Assembly: GCA_949358305.1 (NCBI GenBank)
Contig: OX442314.1
Location: 37,421,211-37,485,210 of the forward strand
DNA: 64,000 nucleotides
Source: Strigamia acuminata
Taxonomy: Eukaryota; Arthropoda; Chilopoda; Geophilomorpha; Linotaeniidae
Reading direction: 5' to 3'
Shown here: piece by piece, positions 10,018-20,990 of the stretch
How the letters are laid out: every line of letters starts with the position of its first letter
Position numbering within the stretch: the stretch's first letter is position 1
Notes under the pieces: generated by a model
The model's database searches: none
What the model was told of the DNA's origin: nothing
The model's input: only the letters and a program-made list of their open reading frames with translations
Made by a program: the position numbers and the translations under genes

Positions 10018-10545
10018 GCAACCATCTGGCGACAACGTTCTCCAAAGATAGAACGTTGTGAAAACGTTGAATTAATGGAAAACGTCATAGAAATGGACGG
10101 TGTTGAATAATACACGCGATATTCGTACACGCGACAGTACGCGTCGCCTATACGAATCCTGTTGCATGTAACCAAGATTCATACACCCGACGTCGCGTGT
10201 ACGAATTACGCCGTAATGAATTACCGCGAAACACGAATATATTCGTAAGCACGACGTTAAGTGTTGTGTATGGGGTTCGTTACGTGATTCCTAAGCACTT
10301 TTGTTCTCGAGATATTTGCGATTTTAATCAATCATTGTCCGAATTCGCACAAGTTTGATTGCACTAGTCATTCCTGAATTTCGTGATATCTTTTGAATAT
10401 CTTCAATGGTATTTTTGTGGATTTCTTCAGATGTACCAGTACAAGATTTTGCATGATTTTGATAGATTTTGTGAGATGGTGCTTGATTTTGTGAGATTTC
10501 TTCAGATGTACCAGTACGGACATGCGACTGGTCGCGGCAGCCATC
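10018..10545. repeat. repeat-rich spacer with 15-bp inverted arms
   Basis: Contains 'aagatagaacgttgtgaaaac' related to 20288-20310. Inverted arms 'attcgtacacgcgac' lie at 10121-10135 and 10192-10206, and 'gatttcttcagatgtaccag' is duplicated at 10422 and 10495. No gene. Confidence 0.5.
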
Positions 10546-10548
10546 TTC

Positions 10549-10646
10549 GTGTTTTTGAAAACAATCCATGCCTGTAGGGTTAAGAACAAGTTTCTTTAGT
10601 GTTTTTGAAAACAATCCATGCCTGTAGGGTTAAGAACAAGTTTCTT
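10549..10646. repeat. 50-bp tandem duplication
   Basis: Two almost identical 50-bp units, starting at 10549 and 10599 with 'gtgtttttgaaaacaatcc'. A simple recent local duplication. Confidence 0.9.
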
Positions 10647-10779
10647 ATTCTATTTTGGGGTTTACACGCTTAAAAACAGGGAAAGAAGAAGCTATTTCAG
10701 ACAATTTGTGAAAAATAAGAAAACTTCTAGTTTCTCGTCACACTACATCCTAAATGTGCGTTTCTCTCCGGTCAATTCC

Positions 10780-11010
10780 CAACCCCACTGTCTTAAACTG
10801 CCAGTTTTCACACAAATGTCATGTCGATTCAACTGTAAACTCGTGTCCTCTCAACCAATTTCATTTCTTTCAAAGATGAAAACACATTTGATTTTTCTCA
10901 GTCACTCGCTGAAAAGGCTACACACTTACACCTGTTTGGAATGAAACTTCTGCTGATAGAGATTTGCTGGACACTAAAACCAACCCGAACAATTCGCATT
11001 TGTTTGAATC
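10780..11010. repeat. dispersed repeat A, copy 2
   Basis: Shares 'aactcgtgtcctctc' and 'gctggacactaaaaccaacc' with copy 1 at 9678-9830, in the same order and spacing. No coding. Confidence 0.6.
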
Positions 11011-11619
11011 TAATTTGGCTTAAAATGATGCATTTGAATGGGAACACTGTAAGAATCCAACACAGGAGAAACAACACTGTGTTGCCTTAAGCAAAATCAA
11101 TTCAAGGTCACACGTCCTTGCGGAGTGAGATGACCCAGTACGGGAAGGAGAGCTGAGTAGTGTAGGGAGAGAGAAGAGCGCTGGGTCTCAACCAAGACAG
11201 ACGTAGAAGCAAGGTCCTGAAAGCCAGCAAAAATTACTGCTTTGCTCCCTGTTCACCGTTGTGATGCCCAGTGGTGAGATGTTAGATCCACCAAAGCCTC
11301 CATGAACGGTTGCATGAGCCGTCTGACAGATTAGTATCTTTGACCCGCCACGTCATTCATGGGGCTCCCTCCCCGTGTGACGAGTCGATTGCCGGTGTGG
11401 CGTGTTTTCGCGGCACTGTCAACACTTGTTCCACCTGACTACATAAACAACTTTGCCACACTATCCTTCATCAATTGATAAGACTGAAAGAAATTTATGG
11501 CCAAGGAAAATTGTGGATGTTCAGCTGAATCGACCACATTGGAATATCAGACTGGATTTTGCACGAGTCTGAAGGCGTTCCCTGTAAATCAGATGGGATT
11601 GTTGTGCCATTGGCTTGCA
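11011..11619. other. no recognisable gene
   Basis: Mixed-composition unique sequence. No motif recognised. Confidence 0.35.
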
Positions 11620-11865
11620 GAAATAAAGTTTTGAGGCAACAATGCGAATCTCATTACGAAGTAATCGCAACAAAATTGCATACACATCAAAGTGTTTACT
11701 GACTTGTGAGCTGATATGAATCAGCAAATAGGATTGTGTCTAAAGTATGCAACTGCATTCATGTGGGAATTCAGTCTTACATTACAAACACCTGGACAAT
11801 GGAAAACTGTAAACGCCACGTTCATGTAGGAAATGCGGGCTTACAATACAACTAAACAACTTTGT
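11620..11865. repeat. dispersed repeat B, copy 2
   Basis: Nearly the same as 20700-20990: 'acatcaaagtgttta', 'gagctgatatgaatcagcaa', 'gtctaaagtatgcaactgca' and 'aatgcgggcttacaatacaa' appear in the same order. It differs by small indels. Confidence 0.8.
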
Positions 11866-12054
11866 GAAGAGCATCAAAATGTTCTTCATTTATGCATTAG
11901 TCCAACAGTAAATAGACAAAAAGTAGACCAAAACACAATGAAATAATTTTGAATGTTATAGGTTGTCACTAGTTATAATAGTTTGTATACATCTTTTGGA
12001 GCTTCCAATGTTTAAAAAAGTTCAAATTGCATTCAGGAAAGGAGATACATGTCA

Positions 12055-12320
12055 TTCTTATTTATTCTTGTTCATTTTTATTTATTCTTGTTCATTTTTA
12101 TTTATTCTTATTCATTTTTATTTATTCTTGTTCATTTTTATTTATTCTTGTTCAATTTTTATTTTTATTCATTTTATTTATTGTTGGTTGTTGGCATCCA
12201 TCTTACGATCCGTTCCGCTGCTCCGCAGTTTCAGCGACGTTGGAAACCGAACGTTAATTTCAGCTGAAAGGGATGTGCAGGACACCAAAACAAACCTACT
12301 ATACTTATCTGGATATACAC
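12055..12320. repeat. tandem TTTATTCTTGTTCATTT array plus dispersed repeat A, copy 3
   Basis: The tandem array (12055-12178) is followed by 'ggcatccatcttacgatccg' at 12192, as in copy 1, and by 'gtgcaggacaccaaaacaaa' near 12275. This repeats the arrangement at 9290-9830 and shows that the array and repeat A move or duplicate together. Confidence 0.75.
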
Positions 12321-13199
12321 TGCCTCCAGTCTTCAACGTTTATGGGAATGGTTTCGTGAGTAACCATGTTCTTTTTGGCAAAATATAATTCAAGAGGTTG
12401 CCACAACCAATATCCAGTCCATCAACTGGCAATAACCCCCACCTGGAAGCCTACATGATGATCCCAACGCAGTGCCCAACCCTGTACCATGAATTTTTGC
12501 TTCATGTTTACGATAGTTAAGCGATGGATTGCATTCTAATTCGAATGATATTCTTTTCAATGATAGTTGAAATTTCTATGTTAGCTGAATGTCCATTTTG
12601 GATAGCTAAAATTGTTGCACTCTATCCTCGTTAGGCTTCGCCCCACCAACTGCTGCGCCCACTAACCAATAAGATTCTTTTCGTTAATCCTTTTGTAACC
12701 ATCATCTTTTTTTTTTTTTTAATAAACAGTTAGACCTTAGAAACTTTCTGCGCCCAAGATTGCAGTGTGAATTCGAAGTCTTCAAATCACAGAACATGAA
12801 GATTGATTAATTACTTATATTTTGTAAAGAAATATGCATCATAAAAATTTGGAGGAGAATGTCGATAAATTGGAATGATGCATGTTTAGTGTTCGTCCAA
12901 GGTAGAACCAAAGTAGATTTGTGCTGAAGCTATCAAAAATTCTATCTACATTCTACGGTCTATCTATGGTCTATCATTCTATTCGTCTTTATCAAATCCG
13001 ATTCAAATCCAAATGAAGTGATCTAGAACTCTACATAGATGCAGTGTTAAAATTTTTGAACCTATTTCGCATGCCAGAAAAGCTCATTTGCTGTTGGCAA
13101 GTCAAGAAACTTAAATAAAAACCCACAACCGAAGTCATAGACCAGAGCCTCATCACACTAAACAAGATTTAAGTAAATTCGACCTTTACACGACGATGA
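12321..13199. other. no recognisable gene; fragment of repeat A family
   Basis: At 12633-12705, 'gcttcgccccacca' and 'gttaatccttttgtaacca' recur at 14905 and 18335 respectively. Otherwise nothing recognised. Confidence 0.45.
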
Positions 13200-13440
13200 A
13201 GAACAAATGGACATTTATGTGGATTGCAAGGGCTAAGAGTCAAATGGACGAATTCCAAATGAGAAATTACGAACAAGGAAATGGAAGTGTTACTTATGCA
13301 GAATGTATGCTGGGGAATTGTTGATGGCACAGAACCAATGTTAGAAAAAATGCGACTTGGAAAGAAATTACAACATTCAATTCAGATGAACACAACACTG
13401 ACAGCTCTTATCTCAAAAGAAAGCCAGATAAGCTTGATTT
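13200..13440 (+). pseudogene. Ty1/copia-like gag remnant
   Basis: One frame reads KEMEVLLMQNVCWGIVDGTE (about 13278-13337). The phrase L-L-M-Q-x-x-x-W-G-I-V-D-G-T-E is characteristic of the UBN2/retrotran-gag region of Ty1/copia Gag proteins. A following frame gives TWKEITTFNSDEHNTDSSYL, similar to the next part but shifted. Stops precede and follow. Only about 60-80 residues are recognisable and no copia pol lies near, so it is an isolated dead fragment. Confidence 0.45.
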
Positions 13441-13951
13441 GTGTAATATTTTAAATTTTCTTTTGCGCATTCTCATATTAACCAAAATTTTATATTTTGT
13501 TATAAGTTTGTGTTTTAAATTGTATAAAGAATGTTCTTGCAGTGTCATTAATGTCACTGTGTTAAAGTTGGCTCTTAAGACTGACTGTTTCCAGTTGGTG
13601 CGCCCTCTCCTGTGAATCCTTCTCCTGTCATTCGTTTCACCTGTGATTAATATAGAAGTAACCCGACAAATTATGTGTTTAGGAGAAATAAAGTAGCAAC
13701 CAGTAGATTTCAATCATCTGCATAATGGAACTGCTATATCTCCAAACAAAATCAATTTTGACATACACTATCAACATGCTGATCCTGTTACAATTACATT
13801 ACATTGTGTACACCCAGCATAAAAAGGGACATTATAAAGATCACATTATTAGTGTCAAAATGGAAGCAATTTTATATTTTTGCCTTAAATGAGTTTATCA
13901 GGAGACAGTTGCTTGGCTACTGCACCAAGTCATGGGCGAGAAAAGATGTTA
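13441..13951. other. no recognisable gene
   Basis: A+T-rich. No motif recognised. Confidence 0.35.
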
Positions 13952-13955
13952 TTAA

Positions 13956-14351
13956 CCTTCCCATAGCCAAGCCTAGTTTCTACCATTGCTAGCTAAGGTC
14001 GGTCAAATCGGCCTTCTTTTAAAATGCTTCTGCGCATGTGCAGAATCACATTTTTCCTGGTGCAATCGCATTTTTCCTGGTAAAAGCACATGTTTTAGGA
14101 CTAATTTTAATACGCCACCTAGTGCAAACAGATGGCAAAGCAGTGTACGGCGCTCCCATTAAGGGTGTTTTATGTTATAAATATTAAATTATCTTAATAA
14201 TAATTGAAAAACTATTTGTATTTAGACAATATAAAATAAGAAAAATAAGTTTTTGAGGAATACAAGTTAACCTCATTAATTAATTATCAGAAAAAAAAGA
14301 ATTACAGTGATTTTTCCACTTCTGTAATTTTTTTGACCTACCATGGGAAGG
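13956..14351. mobile_element. piggyBac-like MITE, TTAA target duplication
   Basis: The element is 396 bp. Its ends are CCTTCCCAT... at 13956 and ...ATGGGAAGG ending 14351, inverted over about 9-10 bp, flanked by TTAA at 13952-13955 and 14352-14355. TTAA duplication is the signature of piggyBac transposition. No open frame, so it is non-autonomous. Confidence 0.75.
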
Positions 14352-14355
14352 TTAA

Positions 14356-15290
14356 ATGCAGTATTAGGGTGGGGACCAGACGGGCACGTAGCAAATGCGC
14401 ACCGTAGTTAAATGTGACATGGTATCGACCAGTCACATTCACAGCTGGAATGTTTGGTGGCACAACTGGTGCAACCCCTTAAACCATTGAGAATGCCCTC
14501 ACCATCAGAAGCTAAACAAACTTGTGTCAACGCAACTACGAAATTAGCTGGTAGAGAGGCGTGCCAGGATTCCAAGCAGTTGTTAATGCGGTGCGGCAGC
14601 GCGAACACACTGAAGTGGGTGGCAGTCACCTCCATGCGTGCTTTTAAATTCTTTTAATTGTTAAAAATTCATTCTTATTGTAATTTTAATGGTCACGCAT
14701 TTAGGCCCTCGCCTGCTTTCAACTATTTTTAATTATTCGCCCATTTGAAATGCGCCCATTTGGTCCCACCCGGTTGTTTTAGTTGTTAAAAGCATGATTC
14801 CTGAGAAAAACAACTTGGTGAAAAAGCATCAAAATGTTTATTTATTTTTATTCATTTCATTTATTTTGGGCATCCATCTCACAATCCGTTCCACGCTGTA
14901 CCACTGTTAGCTTCGCCCCACCAGGTGCCGCGCCCACGCGCTTTTAGACTTCTAAACCTGATGTTTAGAAAGTCTCATGAAACGGTTCTGTCTGTCTGTC
15001 CGTCCGTCGTCAACGATTCCGCAAAAACTATAGCAGCTAGAGCAAAACAGACAACGGCATTAAATTCAGCATGCTTATATTAGTATTGTAACTAGCTGTT
15101 CACCCGCAGAATGATAAATCACTCAAAACCATAGATCAAACAAATATAAAAACACATTTTTGTTAAACCACACAAAAATGCAACCCTAACCCAGACTACA
15201 CCAAACCAAAACAGAACCAAACCCAACGCCAATCAGGCCAATACCCAATCCAGCCACACAGCATTTTGGAAAAAGCGCCATCTGTCGGCA
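14356..15290. other. no gene; repeat A fragment
   Basis: 14836-14950 holds 'tttattcatttcatttattt' followed by 'gggcatccatctcacaatcc' and 'gcttcgccccaccagg', i.e. repeat A family pieces. A 'tctgtctgtctgtccgtccg' microsatellite lies at 14988-15008. Confidence 0.5.
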
Positions 15291-15349
15291 GCTTTTGCTG
15301 ACAAATGTTTTTAATTTTTACCAGCTATTTTATGTTTTTACCCACTATT

Positions 15350-15610
15350 TTCTCCTATTTACCCGCTGTTTTTTCCTATTTACCCGCTGTTTTTTCCTAT
15401 TTACCCGCTGTTTTTTTCTATTTACCCGCTGTTTTTTTCTATTTACCCGCTGTTTTTTCCTATTTACCTGCTGTTTTCTCCTGGTTTTGCTGACAAATGT
15501 TTTTAATTTTAACCCGCTATTTTATGTTTTTACCCGCTACTTTCTCCTATTTACTCGCTATTTTCTCCTATTTACCCGCCATTTTCTCCTATTTACCCGT
15601 TGTTTTCTCC
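15350..15610. repeat. 21-bp minisatellite (CCTATTTACCCGCTGTTTTTT)
   Basis: About eleven tandem units of roughly 21 bp, strongest between 15355 and 15480 and degenerate to 15610. A block starting 'tgctgacaaatgtttttaat' occurs twice (15296, 15487), so a longer unit was duplicated. The Phe-rich open frame across it (7-residue period) is an artefact. Confidence 0.85.
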
Positions 15611-15842
15611 TGGTTTATTATCCAACCAATTTATCAATTTTTTTTGGATAAAATTACCCAAAAAAGATCGTTTTTTTCAAATTAAACGCCAACCATAATT
15701 CCGATCAAAAGGTTATTCACACCATCGTTTTCAGCAGGATTTTTTACTCTGGAAACATGTTCTAAACATTTCATTCGGTTAATTTTACGAATTTTGGGTT
15801 TTTTCATGATGAAATTCAAATTTTGACTAAATTTTCCAATCG

Positions 15843-16420
15843 GTCACCCGCTAAGATCGCCCGAATCGGCACTTTTCCTCGCCCGAATTAAAAAATAAAA
15901 AATACAGGCTTGTGCAAAATTCAATTTCCAATCGAATGGTCTTGGTTATATAATTTTCTGACCTCATTTCGGCATAGAAAACATCAAAAAACCGATCGCG
16001 ACGAACAATTCCGTCTGAATTTGCATTCGTTTACCCGCTAAAAACGTCCGTATCGGCACTTTCCCTCGCCCGAATCAAAAAATAAAAAATATAGGCTTGT
16101 GCAGAATTGTCTCCTCTTCAAAATGAGCTTAGTTCCAGAATTTTCCAAGCTCATCTTGATGTTGAAACATTTGAAAAACATATCGCGACGAAGATTTTGT
16201 AATTTTTAACATTCGTTCACCCGCTAAAAACGTCCGAATCGGTACCTTTCCTTGACCGAATGGAATTAAAAAATATACAGGATTGTGCAGAATTGTATTA
16301 CCTTTCAAATGGGCTTGGTTTTAGAATTTTTGGACCTCATTACGACCTAGACAACCTCAAAAAACGTATCGAAGCGAACATTGCATTACTGTTAGTACGC
16401 ACGGCTCCCGTCAGGTGGCG
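15843..16420. repeat. three tandem copies of a ~185-bp unit
   Basis: Units begin near 15846, 16029 and 16208 with 'acccgctaaaaacgtccg' or close variants. They run through 'cggcacttt..ctcgcccgaat', 'caggcttgtgcagaatt', a variable middle and 'atcgcgacgaa'. Divergence between units is considerable. Each starts with the ACCCGCT word also found in the adjacent 21-bp minisatellite. Confidence 0.75.
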
Positions 16421-16933
16421 CTACGATCTACCAAAATTGCCGTAATTTCGCTTTTTCTCCATTTAAACAACATTTAATGTTTGTTTTCTCTTTATCATTA
16501 AAAAGAACACATAAAACTACACAGGAATAATGTCATTTCCAATCGAAAAAGTCGTTTTTAATAATTTATTCCGATGGGGGTACATTCGACGCACCAGCCT
16601 ACTACATGCAACTTTTTTGGCTGCTATATAAGGGAAATCGATAGTATACGTGGTTGTATTGCTTCAGCATTCAGAATGCTGAAACACTCAAATACAATTA
16701 TAAAAAGGCAAAGATTTTACTTGAAATTAATAGAAATTATTTGAAAAAAAAAATGACAAAACAGGACGTTACACATTACCGGAAGTTACCGCCAACAGGT
16801 GGCGCCACTTCCGAAAAAAAAATCACACAAAAAATGACGCACTTCCGGTTCCGGAATTACATTAAAAGTTACACTTCCGGAAGTGCTAACTCTCACGCAG
16901 AGACTGACTTCTCCTCTTTAGTATTGAGTTTAA
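16421..16933. other. no recognisable gene; CCGGAAGT-rich
   Basis: Words such as 'cttccggaagt' and 'ccaacaggtggcgcc' here have counterparts in 17930-18030 on the far side of the MITE, so both may be flanks of an older element. No coding recognised. Confidence 0.4.
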
Positions 16934-17900
16934 TACCCTGTTCGCACTACAGAGTTAAGCTAGCTTAAAGGCTAGTTCACATGGATGCGTTAACGCATGC
17001 GTTATCGCACCAAAGCTGCTTCGTCACATGCGTTGCATGTGAACGGGTATGCAGCGCCAACGCGCGTTGACTGAAGCGCGTTGTGATTTCGTGCGTCGTA
17101 ACGCACAACGCACGAGTTGAAAATTTTCAACTTCAACGCAATAATGAGCTTGCGTTGCCACAATATCCCGCTAGGTGATACGGCGCTCCTACTTATCACC
17201 ATACATTGTCAACAAAAATGGCTACAGCTACAAACAACCCCATATTCTTTTTTGTTTTGCCAAAACAATGTGAACATGTGAACGGGCATGCGTTGTTTGT
17301 TGCTGCGTTGACAATGCGCGATAGCACATGCTTGCGCGTTCTGCTTCATGCTTGCGCGTTGAAGCTGAAGCAGCAACGCATCCATGTGAACTAGGCTTAA
17401 CTCTTTATAACTAGTTGTATAAATGTAGTGCGAACACAACTAGCTTATCCTAAGCTAGTTTATCAGTTTTGAAACTAGATAAAATAATCTAGTTCAGGGA
17501 ACTGGATTAGCTAGTTCTAAGCTAGCTTGGGATGTCTTGGTACCCATAATGCATCGCCATTTTTGGTCAAACAAACATCGCTTCCATACCAGTGGTCAAC
17601 CAAATGAAAAATACCGTTGCTTTCGTCTTCTTCATTGTAGTAATTGCAACAGTCGAGTCTGATTTTATATTAATCTCGTCAAAACAATGCACTGCTTTTG
17701 AAAAAATGTAGACAAAAACATCGTGACTCGGCACTTTTTTTTGCATTATTTATTCCTGGATTTATTGCTAAGTAATGTCTGGAATAGCCTCAAAAACAGT
17801 GCTAGTGCGAACAGTTTGGCTCAACAACTAGGCTAAACTCAATCTAGATTGAGCTAAGCTAGCTCAAGTTTTATCTAGACTATGTAGTGCGAACAGGGTA
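16934..17900. mobile_element. Harbinger-like MITE 1, TAA target duplication
   Basis: 18-bp perfect inverted ends TACCCTGTTCGCACTACA at 16934-16951 and 17883-17900, flanked by TAA at 16931-16933 and 17901-17903. A 3-bp TWA duplication is typical of PIF/Harbinger. The total of 967 bp includes the 429-bp MITE 2, so the original was about 535 bp. An internal copy of the word 'tgtagtgcgaaca' lies at 17424, and there are many 'agctagctta' words. No coding. Confidence 0.85.
16969..17397. mobile_element. Harbinger-like MITE 2, nested in MITE 1
   Basis: Ends AGGCTAGTTCACATGGATGC (16969) and the inverted partner ending 17397 match over 23 bp with one mismatch. Flanks are TAA at 16966-16968 and 17398-17400. 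It sits 35 bp inside MITE 1 and therefore inserted later. Rich in internal 'aacgcatgcgtt'-type palindromes. No coding. Confidence 0.85.
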
Positions 17901-17903
17901 TAA

Positions 17904-18478
17904 GGTATTTTCAGATTTCTCGGACCTCCGGTTGAATTAATAAACCGGTTTTAGTGCACTTTTAGCCGTCTAAATAATACTACTTCCGTCCGCGCACCGG
18001 AAGTTGTAACATTGTACTAGCGCCACCTGGCGGATCCCGTGAGCCATACGTTGCGATACGTTTTCCGCGCGATTTATTTCCCGATTGTAGCAAACCCGAT
18101 GCAACAATTCCGCAGCATATCATATCAAATTTTGGTGGGATTTTGTTTGTTGTTGCTTTATATTGTCAAAAATTTTTTTTTTTTTAAATTACTTTATTTT
18201 CTTTTATTTCGGTGTTTTATTTAGGGACAAAAGGACAGGGTTTAGAAGTCTAATATGTAATGCTTCCCTGCATTACAAATCCCAGCTTGTCTTACATTAG
18301 GATTGCCCAACCAACTACCGGTATTAAGACTCTTGTCGTTAATCCTTTTGTAACCACCATCTGGTTTTGATTTTGATTAAACAGTTTGACAAACTCAAAC
18401 CACGAGCAGAGTCCACTTTCTAACTTTTGAACACTTACAACCACACTATCAAAATAGATTTATGGTGTGAGCCTGCTA
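17904..18478. other. no gene; contains repeat A 3' part up to the Tc1 insertion
   Basis: 18335-18477 matches repeat A family sequence ('acaaccacactatc', 'gtgtgagcctgcta'). It stops at the TA where the Tc1 element is inserted and resumes at 20128. Confidence 0.5.
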
Positions 18479-20127
18479 CAAGTGAGAAGCATAAGTTTGG
18501 AAACTTGGCTGAATTCAAAAATTTGAGTTTAGTTAGTTTGTGATTATGAGAAAACAAACAATCAAAGGATATTAAGCTTATAACATTTTATTAATGTAGC
18601 ATAGAGCTTTCCAAAAATCTAAATGTTTTCAAAAAAATCAAATAAATAACATAAATATGTTGAATTGTATTCACCCCCTGGTGAAGCAGAAGTCTGGAAA
18701 CTCGCTCTATCTGTTGCATAAGTTTGGAAACTTGAGTGATTAAGCTATAAATATTTCAAATTAGTAAAGTACTACCTCAATATTTGGTGGGATATCCTTT
18801 TGCCTTTATTATCGCAGCAAGTCGCTTAGGCATTGATGATGTAAGCTTGACACATTCATCTGCTGTAACTGTTTTCCAGATTTCAGTGATTGCAGCTTTA
18901 AGCTCTGTCTTATTTGCTGGTTTTTGAGCTTGCAAACGCTTTTTCATTTTATTCCATTTTATTCCAGTCTGGGGAATTACCTGGCCATGATAAAACGTTT
19001 ATTCTTTTTTGTTCAAACCATTTTGTTGTAGTTTTGGCAGTATGGCAGGAAGCCCCACCTTGCTGAAAGAACAATTTGCGACGTACTCTTAGCTTTTTCA
19101 TTGATGTTAGTAAACCTTCCTTTAGTATTTGCTGGTATTTTAATGCATTTATTGTCCCTTCCACAAATTTTAATTCTCCTGGACCTTTAGAGACCATGCA
19201 GCCCCAGACCATTACTCCGAGTGGATGCTTAACAGTGGTTTTCAGACATTTAGGGAATATTCTTGTCCTTTTTTCCTGCAAACTCGAGTTCCTTGGTCCC
19301 CAAATGATAAACAGAATTTTGATTCATCCAAAAAAACCACATTTCAGCAGTCCAGTTCAAATGTTCTTTGGTCCATGCAAGTCGTTCAGCAATTTGTTTT
19401 TTATTTAGATAAGGTTTTCTATTTGGTACTCTAGATCTGTATCCCATATCTTTAAGGCGTCGTATCACCGTGTCTTTGGATACATGAATATTGGCTTTAG
19501 TGTTCCATTTCTGATGCAATTCATTGGCAGTTGACTTTGGTTGTTTTGACACAACTTTTCTCAGAATTCGATTTTCACGAGTTGTTGTGCATTGAGGCCT
19601 TCCAGGTCGTTTTTTCACTGGTTTTATCTGTCCACCAACATCTTGAATTTGTTTCAAACATTTACACACGCATGCTGTGGATATTTGATGGTGGTCAGCA
19701 ATTTCAACCAATGTTTTCTTCTTTGCACGCATATTCATGGCCATTCGCTTTTCATCCATACTCAACTCTGGTGTTTTGCCCATTATCACACTAGAGATGT
19801 TAGCTGCATCAAAAACAACTGTTTTCTTGCTTTTGTGAAATTATGCAAATGAGTTTATATGGGAAATCACGGAAGTTTCTAAACTTATGCAACAGATAGA
19901 GTGAGTTTCCAGACTTCTGCTTCACCAGGGGGTGTATACAATTCAACATATTTATGTTATTTATTTGATTTTTTTGAAAACATTTAGATTTTTGGAAAGC
20001 TCTATGCTACATTAATAAAATGTTATAAGCTTAATATCCTTTGATTGTTTGTTTTCTCATAATCACAAACTAACTAAACTGAAATTTTTGAATTCAGCCA
20101 AGTTTCCAAACTTATGCTTCTCACTTG
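18479..20127 (-). mobile_element. Tc1-like transposon, complete ends, inactive
   Basis: 1649 bp with long inverted repeats of about 257 bp (18479-18735 and 19871-20127), flanked by TA at 18477-18478 and 20128-20129. Each repeat carries the word 'gcataagtttggaaactt' near its outer and inner end (18488 and 18717 on the left), an IR/DR-type arrangement of transposase sites. The single gene is on the minus strand and is broken. The insertion site is known from an empty paralogue at 9889-9910. Confidence 0.92.
18777..19789 (-). pseudogene. Tc1-like DDE transposase, several frameshifts, catalytic Asp lost
   Basis: About 337 codons, the usual Tc1 length, from ATG 19789 (or 19783). Residues about 10-75 are the first helix-turn-helix (MDEKRMAMNMRAKKKTLVEI) and then a KKRPGRPQ hinge (GRPR-like box). 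Next is the second HTH with RRLKDMGYRSRVPNRKPYL. The frame breaks in a T-run near 19340, just before the first catalytic motif (the D-E-S-K-F phrase lies in the neighbouring frame), and again near 19250. The third part (18949-19281) has GVMVWGCM and then QQGGASCHTAKTTTKWF, where the family has Q-D-x-A-P; the second catalytic Asp is Gly. A 12-bp duplication at 18945-18968 (attttattcc repeated) breaks the frame after SPDWNKME. The C-terminus continues to TGA 18777-18779. It cannot make active enzyme. Confidence 0.9.
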
Positions 20128-20360
20128 TACTAGATATACATACTGTAGTAAATTAAAAACCATTTTTATTCTATATTTTCTTTTCATTTCTTTACTAATG
20201 TTTTCACTTTATTTATTCATTCTTAATTCTGTTTATTTTTATTTCATTTTATTTTTCCATCTATCTCAAAACCCGTTCTCCTAAGATAGAACGTCGTGAA
20301 AACGTCATTAGAATGGACATGCGACCAGTCGTGGCAGCCATATGACCATTTGCTAACTGC
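20128..20360. repeat. dispersed repeat A, copy split by Tc1 (right part)
   Basis: Continues from the Tc1 TA as 'ctagatatacatactgta', matching 9892-9912. It then holds 'gatagaacgtcgtgaaaacg' and 'catgcgaccagtcgtggcag', related to 10048-10070 and 10520-10541. Confidence 0.65.
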
Positions 20361-20699
20361 ACTAAAAATAAACCATGCCCGTTACAATAGGTTGGAAATT
20401 AGAATTGTAATAAATATTGTTTCAATGAATACTTCTCTATTTCTAGGAAAATTGCGGGTATTGCCCATTCATAAATTATTCATAAACTCAAAACGCCACA
20501 TTCGATGCTATTTATATAAAAAGGTGCATTAAGTTTTCAGCAAAGAGGAGGATAGAAATTTTCCATTTAAAAAAAATTTCCATATTTTCTTTTTCTAATT
20601 TAGAATCTACAGAAATGGAAAAAACGATTTGCTGCACATTAGTAAAGAAGGATATGAAGAAATTTCAAAACTTTTTGAAACACACTGATAAGTTATAAC

Positions 20700-20990
20700 A
20701 AGTGGAAAAGCAAACACAGAAGTTTTGAGGCAACAATGCAAATCGCAACAAAATTGAATAGTATTCAATTTTGAATACACATCAAAGTGTTTATTGAGCT
20801 GATATGAATCAGCAAATAGGAGTGTGTCTAAAGTATGCAACTGCATTCATGTGGGAATTCAGTCTTACATTACAAACACCTGGACGATGGAAAACTGTAA
20901 ATGCCACATTCATGTAGGGAATGCGGGCTTACAATACAAAATCAATGTAAATGCCACATTCATGTGGGAAATGCGGGCTTACAATACAAC
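20700..20990 (+). repeat. dispersed repeat B, copy 3, with 50-bp sub-repeats
   Basis: Matches 11620-11865. At the end the unit 'tgtaaatgccacattcatgt' occurs at 20896 and again at 20946, a 50-bp period, one unit more than in copy 2. Confidence 0.8.

Noticed and set aside
18949-19281. A separate 110-codon gene
   Set aside because: It is the middle part of the Tc1 transposase in a shifted frame.
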